This document shows, one piece after another, positions 22,494 to 35,469 of a stretch of DNA of 64,000 nucleotides. The translations under genes and the position numbers were made by a program. The DNA is from Jaapia argillacea MUCL 33604 (taxonomy: Eukaryota; Basidiomycota; Agaricomycetes; Jaapiales; Jaapiaceae): assembly GCA_000697665.1 (NCBI GenBank), contig KL197717.1:630095-694094 (forward strand), read 5' to 3'. Every line of letters starts with the position of its first letter. Positions within the stretch are counted from its first letter, which is position 1. The notes below the pieces were generated by a model. The model worked only from the letters and a program-made list of their open reading frames with translations. It did no database searches and was not told the DNA's origin.

Positions 22494-25400
22494 ATGAGTG
22501 GTGAGTCTATAATTTATTCTAGTAGGTACCGCAGCCTCAAGTGTTAGATAAAGATCAAGGCGGGTCGAAAGACCTCTTAGGATATAGCATCTATAAGAGT
22601 GCACACGAGTCGGAGTATTCAGGCCCTCCAACTCCAGCTGAGCGGAGTCTACAGCTTCGGCGCCAGCCAAATCGAAAGTACGCCCAAACCTTCACTACCT
22701 CCCCTCGCATTCTCTAATTGGTTGGTAGGGAGGGTGCTAGCCTTTCTTCGGTCTACATAGGTCTGGCGCTTCGTGTCCATGATCATGAAGTCGAATACGC
22801 AGTCGTTGTCCATGACGGCATGGGGACGGTTGAATCGGAATGCGGTATCAAGAAAGACCTCCCCGATTCTTACGACATCATGGATATTCTCATCAACAAA
22901 GCCAAGAAATACTGCGAAGCTCGGGGTCACCGTGTACGTGATTGGCATGTTTGTATTAGTTTCATTGATCTGACGTTTCTCTCAGATTGAGATATTTGCT
23001 GTTTCCGGGCCTCTCGATGCACCTCTAACTGTTCCAGGTCCTCTGATCGAAGTTGACAGGAATGCTCGACCGTCCTTTGTGTCTCGACTATGGCTTGAGT
23101 TGGATGCCATACCATTCATATTCAATGGTCGGGATCAACTGTTCAGTCTTCAAGGGGAGGCCGTATGGGCAGTCGAGAGGGCATTAGATTGGCTAGCTCC
23201 GACTACCAAGTCGATCACCAAAGCCTCCACTTTGAAAGGAGAGGTACTAGGTAATCATTTATGTTCTCCCAAGTGCGGACTTTGACTCATCATTATCATT
23301 CAGTTGATGCTGACGGCCATGCCCACTTATACGATTTGAGCCAACAAGCAGCTCTAACTTCTCCAGACTTGTGGGAAACTTTCTGCGCACTTGCATCCCC
23401 TCTGAAGGATAAGGGAGTCAAAGTCTCCTTCTTCTCTGCTACACCCCGGGGAGGCGGTGTTGCCCTCATGCGCCATGCGCTTGTCCGCGTTTGGCGTACG
23501 TTTTTTCATTCCTTGGTATGTATGGAGTTTCTGAGACCGTCCTCCAGGTCTTGCAGGTCTCGACTTTAGATGGTATGTTCCGCAAGGCGATCCTACAGTA
23601 TTTGACATCGTATGTTTTCCCGTCCCTCAGTTTATTTTACTCTACTGACAAGTTGATTCAGACGAAGCGAAGGTTTCATGTACGTGTGACTACCTCCATG
23701 ATCTGATTAGCCAGTTTCACCTCTATTGTAGAATGTCCTTCAAGGTGTTGCTCCGGATGACATTACGTTACGAGCTGAGGACAAGAGAATCTTTGAACGA
23801 TGGACCGAATGGAACTACAAGACGTTTTGGAGTGGCGAGGATAGTCCTCTCAGAGCCGATATCATTGTGATAGACGATCCTCAATGTGTGGCCTTCGTTT
23901 TATCATTTCAGAATCCCATCACTGATGTCTTGCTTGGACTTTAGTGACGGCTTTGATTCCCATGATTCGTCGTGACAGTCCCAGTTCGAAGATCATTTAT
24001 CGATCTCATATCGAGAGTATGTCTCCATCGCTTCGCTGGGCTGTTTTTTGAGGCTGAGTGATGTTCTCCGACAGTTCGAGCGGACTTGATTGACGCGGGG
24101 AAGAAGCAAACGAAAGATACCTTTGAATACCTTTTCAATTTCATCAAGCACGCCGATTTATTCGTTTCCGTGAGTATATGCTCCATCACTATCTCGCAGA
24201 ACGACTGACCATAAGGTCTGTCTTCAGCATCCAATAGAAGAATTCGTTCCGAAGATGGTATCCGAGTCGATGCCGGTTGTATTTATGCCGCCGTCCACCG
24301 ATCCCCTTGACGGGTTGAACAAACCAATCGCAGAGTTTTGGATAACGACATATCGACACATGTTCGACTCATTGATGCATGCATCCACAGGCCAGGTTTG
24401 CTCGCATGTTGCGGAACCATGCATGGACGCTGACAAGTTTTGGTTGAGTAGCAACTTGATTGGGAACGAGGTTACATCATTCAGGTGGCTAGATTTGACC
24501 CTTCGAAAGGTAACTACCACTGGATTTTTGCTGTGAAATTGTTCACCAATTCCTTTTATCATCAAGGTATACCGGATCTCGTAGAGGGCTATCGCCTGTT
24601 CCGTCGGGAGGTCAAGGAAGAGCAATTAGAAGGAGCTGCTCCGCAACTTATCTTGGTATGGCCCAAGTCTATGATGTCCTGTCGACCGAGCATTGATACC
24701 TTTTCAGATCGGACACAGCAGCGTGGATGACCCTGATGGTACATACATTATCAACAAGTTGCGGGATACCACGTCAAGCCCCCCTTTCGCCGATATCAAG
24801 GACGACATTTATTATGTTCGAGCTCCGGCAGAAGGTAACAGCCAGACAGGCTTCGGAACCTTGCCATTATTGACGTATCGATCCCTTAGATCGTCTACTT
24901 GACGCGTTGATGCGTGGGGCTGACCTAGTGTGTCAGGTCAGCACCCGGGAGGGGTTCGAGATAAAGGTAATGTTCACTAGTAAATAGTCTTCCGACAGCC
25001 CGCTGATATTGACTGCTGATTCGATAGGTCACCGAAGCGATCCATAAGAACAAATGGATCATCGCCACCAAAGCAGGCGGTATTCCACTTCAAATACGGG
25101 ATGGCGTCGATGGCAAGCTTGTACCTCCCGCGGATCCGAATGCGATTGCTATGGCTCTGGCTGAGTTCTATTCGTCCGGAAAGGAATTGAACACTTCAGG
25201 GGAATCGAGAGGTAATTGCCCCGACAAGCCTCTTGGCGGTAGGTGGGCTGGTAACGAAGGGGAAGGGCCAAGAGAAGAGCTTTTCACCATTGGCAACGCG
25301 ACGATGTGGCAGGTACGTTCCTTTTTTTCGTTCTGCCATGATCATGACGTTCATTCATTCCTATGTATTAGTACTTGTTCTGCACCGTCCTTGGATTGGC

Positions 25401-25530
25401 GCAAGACGCGGTCAACGACTGTCACGAATCCCATAAACATCGATTGAAGGCGATTGGGTTGGAGCACAAGAGAGATGTACGAGACTTGCACGGGAAGAAG
25501 ATTTGGGATATTTTGTCGCAGAAGGAGTAG
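22494..25530 (+). CDS. trehalose phosphorylase / Ccg-9-like retaining glycosyltransferase (GT4)
   Basis: Reversibly splits trehalose with phosphate into glucose and alpha-glucose 1-phosphate, the basidiomycete type known from Grifola, Pleurotus and Schizophyllum; Neurospora Ccg-9 is a relative. Seventeen exons from a 7-nt first exon to 25372-25530 total 2163 nt, 720 aa, the family size. Conserved blocks: VSFFSATPRGGGVALMRHAL near residue 250, ADIIVIDDPQLTALIPMI, KIIYRSHIEIRADL, IIQVARFDPSKGIPDLVEGY, LILIGHSSVDDPDG, and the GT-B donor site QVSTREGFEIKVTEAIHKNK with the paired acidic residue E7 motif, then ATKAGGIPLQIRDGVDGKL. An 18-nt exon (23662-23679) is needed for continuity. The exon at 24452 restores STGQ-QLDWERGYIIQV. 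In fungi it serves trehalose turnover in the cytosol. Confidence 0.9.
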
Positions 25531-25797
25531 TTTGATCAAAGACATCGACTACATATGTATTTGTACACTTGCGGAAGTGAGGTGGTGGTGAGTGACAGTC
25601 ACGTTACCGTTCGTCACATCCTCCTGACTTCGTGACTCATCAATTCGAACCGTGTAACCGTGTTGTGGAGACCTCGTGTATTTTCCCTGCTTGTCTCCAA
25701 CCATGCTATAGCGCTATCTGCATAACATCTTGTCTCCCATTTCATCAATCCATACAATTGCCTAACCTGAGGGAATAGAATCGATCTTTACCAATCC

Positions 25798-27873
25798 ATG
25801 AGTTTCACCTCGACAATACCTCCTATTACTTCGAGAACAAACGCGGTCAAGGTCAACCTTTCACCCAGCAAGAAGAGACCTATTTCTCCTGATGGTGCCT
25901 TCTCCGATTCTGGCCCCGCACCGAGCTCGAGGGAAATTTGGCAATGGACCTTGACCAAAGCAGCCATAGCCCCTTGTTTCGTCAAGGACGTCTTCGATAT
26001 GAAAGAGAGCGGGGTTAGGGGTGAGTTGTCTCATGTTTTGTCCTAGTTGTCCGGGAACTGAACGGTTAGACTTGGTTTAAAGCAAACGATGATTACTTTT
26101 GGCTAGGCCGCGTACCCTGTCGAACGGTTCAATTAGTTGGTGTTCTTGTCGGTGTTCAAGCGTATGAGAAACGGGTCATTTACTACGGTAGCTACTATTT
26201 CTTCCTATTTTTCTCTCTCTAATCAACTGCGATACACATTGTCAGTGGATGATGGATCGGCCGTCATTGAGTGTGCGCATAAGCACCAACCTCCACCATC
26301 AACTCCTAGAAAGAGCAACAAGCCCAGGTCGAAATATCAACCTATCGCATCGTCGTCGGTTGTGGCTACACCCCTAGAGGTCGCATTAGCTCGTCCCATT
26401 GCAGGGGTTGGTACATCTGTTCGAATTGTGGGTCGTGTGAAGACCTACAAACGCACGAGGCAAATCGAGGTCGATGAGATTGGTAAACTGGTTTGACGTT
26501 CCTTTGCGTTTCGATAACGCTCAAGTACTCCTTAGATCGGTGCTTGTCGGTCAATGATGAGCCCAACCATTGGCGGATGGTTGCTTCGCTCCACAGAGAT
26601 CACTATTCTCTTCCTATACCGTTCGTGGTGCCGGCTGCGGTTGCTCTCGTTGCGACAGCCAGCGTGCTACCCCATGCAGAGGAGCCTCAAACCCCTAAGC
26701 GCTCAAACCCTCTGCCTAATTCCTCGCCCTTTTCGACACGAACTACCTCAAGTCCAGCCAAATCTATACCTCACGCTGTCCGTGATCTCTGTCGTTCATC
26801 GTCCATTCGTACTCACATCTGTTTAGTCTCCACCACGCCTCCGGCACCCGTCACGCTTACATCGGCAAGATCTAACAGCAAACACATTCAGGATATACCT
26901 GAAACATTACATGGATCATGCTACTCCTCCTCGGACTACCGGCTTGGGCGATAACTTATCCGATCTCAGATCGGAGAGCACGGATGATGAAGATGGGTTC
27001 CCAGAAACACCCACCAAACGAATTCATCATCGACAGCGAGGCTCTCGTCATCGATTATCTGGGGAAGTGGTTGACTCTACTCCCAGACCCGGCAAGAAGA
27101 TCTCCGGATCGGCCTACTGTCATTACACGCCGAAGCCCTATCGTTGCAACTCGGCAGTCAAAGACGAAGATGTTCGTCCTGGGGGTTTCCATGGGTTTAC
27201 ACTCTCGTACCTCCGCCGTGTACCAGAGCTCGCTCATCTTGCATCACGAATTGTGCAGGCAGAAGGGAGAAGGAGGGCAAGAGAGGAGCGTAAAGCAGGC
27301 AAGACCAAGCCCGCGGATACAAAGCCGAAGGAGAAACTGAAGACTAAGACGAAGCGACTTTTCGTGTGGGCCGTTGTCAAATTGCACGAAGAGGGAAGTA
27401 TCGTACTATGGGACGGCCCAGTACGCGACGTGGACATGGTGCACTGTGGGGATATGTGGAAGGGCGGAAATGATAGTGTGGCTAGCCGAACGGGAGTGTC
27501 GATGCTCTCCTGTTCTTCGACGGCGATCGGTTTTGAGTCCGAGGATGAAGATGAGGGAGAACTATCGGACCCTCCCGTAGGCGAAGACGCGTATATCCCT
27601 CTCAATGCGGCATATCTCGCTAATGTGGTTGAAGCTGCAATCAAATCTTTGACGGAACGTTCTGTTACCAAAACCCTACGTTCTTTTCAGAGACCGCCAG
27701 CTCCAGATGGTCCGACGAAGGATGAAATTACGCGGTATCTGAAGAAGAGTGACGAAAGATGGGCGAGGCTCGGCGATTGGATTGTCCAGGAAACGTTGGA
27801 GTTGTTGAAGGAGGAGGGACGAGTTTGGAGTGTAGCATCTGATCGATGGTTGTTGTGTTCGCCAGAATGCTAA
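25798..27873 (+). CDS. STN1: telomere-capping CST complex subunit Stn1
   Basis: Five exons (25798-26020, 26083-26187, 26246-26482, 26536-26777, 26827-27873) give 617 aa. After a short disordered start, residues about 35-220 form the OB fold: IWQWTLTKAAIAPCFVKDVF, YFWLGRVPCRTVQLVGVLVG, YEKRVIYYVDDGSAVIECAH, SVRIVGRVKTYKRTRQIEVD and DEPNHWRMVASLHRDHYS. Exon 5 starts PPRLRHPSRLHRQDLTANTF, the usual bridge in basidiomycete Stn1. A linker and GFTLSYLRRVPELAHLASRI follow, then C-terminal winged-helix parts ending GRVWSVASDRWLLCSPEC. Stn1 binds single-stranded telomere DNA together with Ten1 and recruits DNA polymerase alpha for fill-in. The start MSFTSTIPPI is the first ATG of the frame. The STN1 call rests on this combination of blocks. 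Confidence 0.85.
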
Positions 27874-28043
27874 GTTGACGGCATACCTTACGATTACACA
27901 TCTCCTACACACTACAGGGTTTACATAGGTTTACATGATCTCAGGATGTAACGATTTACGGATACGCTGGTTCGTAACTACTTATGCTATGATACTTCTG
28001 GTTGACAACCTGCACACCAGTCCAAGGCCAAGAGAAAGGGCTC

Positions 28044-28869
28044 TCATGCTGGAGTCGGGGTGGGTGGGTCAGCTAACCTCATGAGCTCCTCCTCCCCCTC
28101 TTCAGGCCAAAACTCCTCCTCGATTTCGATAAGCCTCGCCCAGATGACCTCGGCCTTCTTCCACTTCTCGGATCCATGATGGATGGGGAGATGGTTTACG
28201 AGATCGGCGAGTTGATCTACAAAGCGCACAAATTCGTGGGATGTCCAATTGGAAACGAAGTGAGAGATTGCGGTGGTGGTGGAGTCGAGGGCGTGAGAGG
28301 CTGTGAATTTCTCGAGAGTAGTTTCGACATATCGCCATGCATCTAGATAAGCCTGTTATCAGGATTTCAGTTGCGATCCAGAGGGCGACGACTTTGAACA
28401 AACTGACTTTTTCCATAGCCCACAGGAACACGAGACCTTCCTCCAGAGTACCCAAAGAGGCGATACGAATCATTTCAGCGGTGTAGTTCCTGGTTGCCTT
28501 CCTCTCTCTCCATCCATGAATGTCCAGCTGTAATTCTTTGGACGCCTCCCTGAAGAATCCGACCTCCTTCACTACATTCTGTAGAGAATAGGTTAAGATA
28601 TTGAGGACTCGCTCATTTCTGCGTTCCGCAGGGGAGTCAGGTGCATCGGAAGAGGAAAACGGTATTTTAGCTATCAACAGTCCGATGAAGCGGGGGTAGG
28701 CGTGGGCCGCATAAAGTCTGTCTTGAGATAACCAGAGGGCAAGTCTTGGATGAGGGAGGGTACCGTTTCCAGCAGCGGTCAGAAAATTATGTTCTACCGC
28801 AGCTGAGTATGGTCTCGGCGTCGAAAGGGAGAGCAGATGAGAAGTCAATGATTCCTTTGGCGCAGCCAT
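28044..28869 (-). CDS. TenA/THI-4 family protein
   Basis: Two exons, 28869-28408 and 28352-28044, with a 55-nt intron, give 256 aa. It shows the all-helical TenA pattern: SLSTPRPYSAAVEHNFLTAA, LALWLSQDRLYAAHAYPRFI (the W-L-QD-Y block of the family), then after the splice AYLDAWRYVETTLEKF and EFVRFVDQLADLVNHL. TenA proteins are thiaminase II or thiamine-salvage enzymes, but many fungal members lack the catalytic cysteine and have no known reaction. No clear catalytic Cys is visible here, so no enzyme activity is claimed. An in-frame ATG at 29016 lies further upstream; the one at 28869 was chosen because it leaves room for a 212-bp shared promoter with the divergent ALY/REF gene. Confidence 0.75.
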
Positions 28870-29080
28870 GACCCTCACTAAGATTTCGACAAGTCTGCAG
28901 AGGGAGTCCGGCAAGGATGAAGGATCAAAGATGCCGTAAAAGGAAACTGTGTCTCCGGATTCAAATTTGAAACTCCGAAGCGCTACGCCAGCCAGCCAGC
29001 GTGTTCGGCGTGCCACAATTGACTTTGACCACCACTACATCCTACGCTTCATTCTAATAGCTAGCTTGTTTCTATCTACT

Positions 29081-30114
29081 ATGGCTGCCCCTCGATTTGA
29101 TAGGTCACGAAAGCCATACAGCGTATGTGTCGATCTCTCCTCCTTTGAAGCTGGCACAATATCTAAACCATTGAATTAGCGCCCGACTCTTCGCTCAAGA
29201 GCTCCTGAAGGAGCTTGGACGCATGATAAGGCTCCTGGTAGCGCTGCCTTGAATGGCAGGGCTAATGGCGTTCAGCATCAAGATGGCGGCTTCACAAAAC
29301 TCGTTGTATCAAACCTGCATTACGAGATAAATACCAAAGACCTCACAGTTCGCTCAATTTGCCCCACTATTGTGACTCCAGTCACTTATTCTTGCTCTTA
29401 GTCAATCTTTGGTCAAATTGGCACGCTCGTTCGCGAGCCACTAATCAAGGTTTGAACCTCCGATGCACCGAATTTCTTGGCCCATGTCGACTCCTTTCGG
29501 TTCAATTTCAACTTGATTTTCAAGTACGATCGTAGCGGACGCTCCACCGGTGTGGGCATCATCTCCTTTGAAACGGCTGGCGAAGCCACAAGAGCAAAAA
29601 ATCAGTTTGACGGCGTTCTTGCTAAGGGTACTTGCATAGCTCCTTATCCACTATCTCTACGCCGGCGACGCATGTTGATCTTTCACATGTCAGGTCAACC
29701 GATGTCGATTTCGTTCGACACAGTGCCACCACCAATGACGCGCAAGCCTCGCCGTGTCGTCAGTGACCCTTCTTCACTTATCAGCAGGATCCAGAAGCCA
29801 GCTTTATTGGATCGGTTGAGCCGTGATGATAGTGGAGTCAAAGTTCCTCCCACTGCTCCGTATGTTCATTGTGCAGCTCATTTCATCTCACGTCCCTTAT
29901 CCTCGTTCAAACTCTCTACAGAAGATCGGGTCTTGGACCAATCCGCTCTCGACCTCGAGGCTCGGGTCGCCCTGGCCCCAAGAAACCCAAAACCGTGGAA
30001 GATTTGGACAAGGAGTTGGATGCTTTCATGGGTGATTCAAGCACCGTCCCGGCTGCCGACCCAGCTGCGCAGTCGGCTCCTGTTGTGGAGGGTGATGTAG
30101 AGATGTCTGCTTGA
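29081..30114 (+). CDS. ALY/REF mRNA export adaptor (Yra1/Mlo3 type, THO/TREX)
   Basis: Six exons (29081-29122, 29180-29347, 29402-29449, 29525-29627, 29694-29859, 29922-30114) give 239 aa. The N terminus is basic (MAAPRFDRSRKPYS, TLRSRAPEGAWTHD). The central RRM has RNP2-like KLVVSNLHYEINTKDL and RNP1-like RSTGVGIISFETAGEAT, followed by GQPMSISF. The tail is Gly/Arg/Pro-rich (RSGLGPIRSRPRGSG) and ends in an acidic C-terminal box (VEDLDKELDAFMG) known as the conserved REF-C motif, which helps bind the Sub2 helicase. The protein links splicing to mRNA export in the nucleus. It shares a short intergenic region with the divergent TenA gene. Confidence 0.9.
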
Positions 30115-33100
30115 GTTTGCTTGTTGCTCTCGGGTACCCCAGACCTTCATGCCAGTATTGTACATATTCCTTGATTTTGCTTGATCTGTTACTTAATGTT
30201 GCCTCTCCTCTTCCGTTACGTGTTGCTCTATCAGATATCTGTGTTGTGCCTACCCAGCTACCGGGTGTATCGTTATCATCCTCGTTAAATCAGATGATCT
30301 TCTGCGGACATTTCAACTGTCTGTTGGACCTTCGACATGAACCTTCACGGACACCGATCTCTGTCAAGTCCGGGCGGTGGTGTCCCGCTCATCGATGCTA
30401 ATGCAAATGATCCGCGTCAGCAATTGCGATCGTGTTGGCCGTCATTGCTTGCGGTCTCATCGGATGGTTAAGAAAGGATGCCGGCCAAGTTTTTCTGCCA
30501 GTGGCGTCCCCTTCTCGTGATTTCCTTGCCATATCTGGGAAAGTGTGCTCCTCCTCCGATGGATGCTCTGCCATTTTCATGTTAGGTGTGCACGATGAGG
30601 CTTTTCCCCCCGAATCACCAACGTTGTCATCAACGCGGGTGCTTTCGTACGGGAAGATTTTTTGAGGTCCATTTCCTACAGGGCATAGCCCTATTGTAGA
30701 CACTACAACGGGAAGATTTAACCCCTCTGGCGGGTGGGGTACGGATGTTCGAGGATATTTCTCCTCCTGGGGTCAGGATTAAGTCGACTTCCTGTTTCAG
30801 GTGAGTTCTCGCAACCTGCTGTTCTCCTGTGTTCACTTCTTCGGTCCTCGTAAAGCCCACTGCTTGCTTTGCGGCTGCCCTGCCCTTGGTGCCCATCCTT
30901 CTGCGATCGTTGGGCAGTTTCACACGATCCAGCTTGTCACGACAATCTCTGTGTTTGGACTAATAGGAATGCCCAACTACCTTGTCAACGCTGATCAGAA
31001 GCGCAGAACGCTATTCAACGTTTCAACAACAACCGAACCAGACATGTGCTGGTCGACGAAATCCGTGGACATTGGTCTAGTTGCCTAGGATCCTCAGAAC
31101 TTCTTCCTGCGGACCGCTCAATTCCAAATTCTCCTCGATGTGCTAGCTATTCGAGGGTTACTTCCTGGGCCGATCTACTAGCATCGGTGAGCGCAGTACG
31201 GTTTGATTGTATTGGGAAGAATGTGAAAAGTACTAGTGGCCTCTGTGGTACCGTTGTCCCCTGCGGCGCTCTTGTGGAACAGGGTAGGGGCGTGCGAGGG
31301 ACACAGTATGCTGACGTCACTGTGGGCGACGGGCCCCCTTGATTAGAGCCCTTGTACCCTCGCTTCGAGGAAGCTCTCCTCAGTAGGCCGTGGTTCAATG
31401 GTCTAGGCCTCCCTTCATACGCAACATGTAGGGTGCCGCAGATAGGTTGGCTCGGACGGCTGAGGGTACTGCGTGTTCAGGCAGGGAAAGGGTACTGATT
31501 GAAACCCCGCGGTTATCCAAGTAATATTTATGGAGAGGTCGCCGTCCAATTCAAGCTGATTTTTTACTCAGCGGCGACAGTTTGACAAGCGCCTTCGCGT
31601 TTGGGGTACCCTTCGGAAGTTTGTATTGGCCTAGTCGTGACGAGCACAAAGTACATCGGCAAGTGTTAGAAGGCCACTAGTGGAAGTGTTGGAGGCCTGG
31701 CACCAGTTCAACAACTGCGGGGAGGTCGCAAAGGGCGATGACTTCGGCCTCGACTCGTCTCCTCGCTTTCTTAACATTCGACCGTAGAATTCCAGAGTCC
31801 GCGAAATTGAGGGAGACTTCATCACCGATTTGCAAAGCTCGGAGCTCGGGGATGAATCAGTGGATTCCTGCAACTATGCCTTCAGCGAACACTGCGTGGT
31901 GTCTTTCGTGGCTTGCATTTGATCGCAGGGCCCTAACTCGAGTCGATACACACTCTCGATTGAGCTCGGGGTCGTCCGGGGAGGTCATGTCAAGTTCTCA
32001 CCGACGGAGAGTACGTCGCAGTCGTCAGGAAGGCCAGCACACCGTTTCCCTGGTCAAGAGCCGCGGAATAAATAAATTAAACCTCGCGGTGGAAACATTG
32101 TAATCTCCGTTGGAAAGAGATCCTTAAGTTTGACGGAAATGGACGAGGGAGACGATGAGGTTTGAAGTGGGTGGGGGAAAGCATTGCTGCCGTCAAACCA
32201 AATTGCACCGCGTATCAAACCGAGAAGCTCGTGGAGGTACCACCGCTTTCAGGGTTTTTTCAACGAAAGGGTTCAATCGACTCTCGGTTGGGAATCTATT
32301 TTGGCAGGCGTGGGCAGGTTGGGCACCGAATCGCCCTCGTCCATATCATCATCCGAAGTATCAACGAGACGAGAAGCACTGATGATAGCGCCAGTGCCTA
32401 TGCGGTAAGATAAATCAGTCTTCGCTCGTAAAGAGAAGAATGGCATGGCACGGTGTGCCCTGTCTGGGACTCGGCGTCCGCGTCCCCGTATATGGGGTCA
32501 ACGCTTCCCATTGATTTCCCTGTTGAGAAGAACATGCCCGGTCTCTGGCTGCAGGCAGGATATAAAGGCGTAGGGGGATATCCTTAAGACTGCATGAGCG
32601 GAGATTGGATAACTTCTTGTTGCGTTTCAATGTGGTTCAATTTATAACGCACTGCGCAGGTCCTTTGGTCGCCAGAATACTGAGAAGGGGAGTTCAATAT
32701 TCACCGAGGCAGCTGAAGCTGTGAGGAGGCCTTGAGACTCGGCGAGTATGAAGCAATTTTCCCATCCTTCAAGTTCAAGTCGTGCTGTCATATGTCACAT
32801 GTCACACAGAAGGTTTACAACACATTCACCGCCGCTTGAAAATTCTATCAATCTTCACAACCATACCGGCAATTCCTGAGCTCATCGATTCTGGTTTCAC
32901 CCGCTCTCAGTCTTTGAAGGGTCGCCTGGGTCGAGTATGCTCCGTCAAATCGAAAATCCAGGTTCCAGAAGATATGTGATGCAGGATTGTAACGTTATTC
33001 CGGATTCGACAAGGTGGGGAAAATGGTAGTACGTCTCCGATCAATCCATGACCGTCCTATCAAGACTCACGCCGAGTCCAAGGTGGTCGAATGATGATGA

Positions 33101-33554
33101 GAGCTAGTAGCTGGCCACCTTGCCGCAAGTTTTGTTGGAGTTCTTATGTCGAGATTTAAGTTCCCGTGAGCGCCTCATGTTCGGGTTCGACATTCCATAG
33201 ATAACAGAATTCTTTCAGAGATCCACAGTGGCGCTGGCAATCACACGCCCTGAGCTACCTCGAGCCTGCTTCGAGGTTCGCCGGATCGGCTCACCCGCAC
33301 AATTATAGCTGACAGAACTTGATTCGAGGCACACACCTGTCCTGGGTTTGCCCCGCAGATGAACCAGGAAACTAAATGCAGATATTAGCATAATATATGG
33401 TTTCGTTATGCAAAAAACAACGCGGAGCCAGTGCCCTCCTCATGGGTGATCGAAAAAGGTGCTTAAATCCTTGTCTATATCGTTATCGACCCTTCATAAG
33501 GACTGGTCCTGAAATGGCGTACCACCCATTGCTCAGCATATTTCTAACCTTACG
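30115..33554. other. gene-free region, 3.4 kb, unclassified
   Basis: The longest stretch without a recognisable gene. All six frames were inspected: open frames stay under about 120 codons and show no familiar domain. A minus-strand stretch near 31650-32030 reads fairly long without stops in one frame and could be worn coding DNA or repeat. There are no terminal repeats or TA/8-bp duplications that would delimit an element. Confidence 0.4.
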
Positions 33555-35222
33555 TTGGATCTCACATCCATCTTAGACTCGCGACATCTATCCCCCACTG
33601 CACCGATAAGAACCCTGTCTCACTCTGCCACCATCAGACCTTTACGGGTACGCCACCCTGTTCAATCTCAGCGGTTTTACTCGGCGTCTGATAATTCCCT
33701 TCAGAGTCATGAATATTTCAACCGAGTCCCCGAGACATTGGCTCGACAATGGGCATGCCACCCTTATAGAACCATCCGCCACCCTCGCTCACGAGGTCGC
33801 CTACGGGCTATCGGGATTAAATCATCCAGCCTCATGTAACCCGCTACTACCGCCCAGCTGTTAGTCTGGCAATCCCCAGGCTGTAAACTCTCACTTACTT
33901 CTGCATCTCCTCTACGTCTATCCTAGCATCCACAAGCAGATTCAACTACTCGGCTTCTCGTTCTTATACCTTGTCCGACGCCCTCCGTTTGCCAACCAGC
34001 ACACCGTCCTCGCGAGCGTCCAGTCACTACGAATCCTCGTCGTCGGTTGATAATTCACCTCGCACTGAGCGTTCCGACACACCGGACACAATCGTATCTG
34101 ACATCGACACATCGATCCCACGAGATCCTCCGTCCACTTCACAAAATTTTCGATCACAGTCCCATGGCACCATCCAGCAGCCAACCCCTACCATCAAGGA
34201 AGAGCCAGACGATACCAATGACCGACTTTTCGTACTGGAAGCGCCAATCTTCTCGTTTTCCCGTGTCGTGGAAGCTGAACCACAAATCCGATTTCGAAAG
34301 ACGAGGTCACCAGTGGTGGAGGCCATGAAGCGCAGGATGGGTGTGTTTCACGTCGACCCATTCTCCTCACCACGCCCTCCTCATCCCCCAGCCTCCTCCT
34401 TGACATTGAAGCAGGAAGAAGCAGGTCCAGCTTTCCTCACGTTTCAGCTGGATCGAGACTCACTGGTCGAGGTTGATGACCCTGAGATGCAATTCTTGGT
34501 GTCTTTCTTTGATGACGACGACGACGAAGATATACCGGTTGACCCAGTCCACTACAGACGTCTACCGAACGCCATTGGATCACATAGTGGGGAATCCTTA
34601 CCAATGGCACGGATCACAACCATGGGCAATCCCTTCAGAGATTTTCGAGGTCTGGTATTGTCCACCGATCACGCAGTCGTCACTCCCCCCTCCAAATCAT
34701 CCTCGTCTTCATTGCCTCCAAGTCCAGGGGGAAAGAAGACATCCGCTCGCCGTCGCAACTCGAAATCGAAACCTCATATCTGCGATGTCTGTCAGAAGGT
34801 TTTCCCTCGTCCCAGTGCTCTAAGCACCCACATGAATTCCCACACAGGAGCCAAACGTGAGTATCTCCAGTTCACACCATCCTCCGACTCCGTTGTCGAC
34901 CCGGATGTACGCTTTAGCATTCAAATGTCCAATCCCGACATGCGAAACTTATTTTACCGTTCGGTCAAACGCCAAGCGCCATCTCAAGACCCATCGATGT
35001 ACATCCGCAAGTCCTGAATCCACCGACGACTCCAAATCATCGGGAACTACCTTCAAGTTTGAAAAACCCGTCGTGTCACATGTGCTCGAACGATGCCCCA
35101 CACAACTGCGGTGGGCTCGACCGAGTGTTGCCTTGCGACCGCTCGGCAACCATATGGTCAGCCACGGTACAACCTCGTTATGCTCGTCCGATAGCGAATC
35201 GGACCAACTTGACGACAGCTAG
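33555..35222 (+). CDS. C2H2 zinc-finger protein (probable transcription factor)
   Basis: A large exon from about 33945 to 34857 reads Ser/Pro-rich disordered sequence with an acidic run (FDDDDDEDIPVDP) and the first zinc finger, HICDVCQKVFPRPSALSTHM. A splice (GT at 34858, AG near 34916) leads to the second finger, FKCPIPTCETYFTVRSNAKR with HLKTH, then a 65-residue tail ending SESDQLDDS at 35222. The two C2H2 fingers have normal spacing and would bind DNA. The 5' end is uncertain: MDLTSILDSRHLSPT at 33555 can be spliced into the large exon through acceptors near 33704 and 33942, but an ATG at 33709 or 33971 is also possible. Target genes are unknown. Confidence 0.65.
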
Positions 35223-35469
35223 ACTGACGCCACTGCATCATTTCGACCCTGCACCCACTTCCGTTCCACAACCACGTGCAAGGTAGAGGGTGTCTTGGCC
35301 GGGCGCGTTTTCTCTGTGGCAGTCCCTTGGTTTTTTTATCGGTTAGCGTGGGCATTCTTCGGACCTTCCCTTATCCTGAACTTGTACCCCATATCACTGA
35401 CTAATATGTACATGAATTCACCCCTTATACACTGAACAATATTGCACACGTTCGCTGTATCCTAGCTAC

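Noticed and set aside
31385-31420. GTGGTTCAATGGTCTAGGCC as a tRNA-like stretch
   Set aside because: No acceptor stem or anticodon arm could be paired around it.
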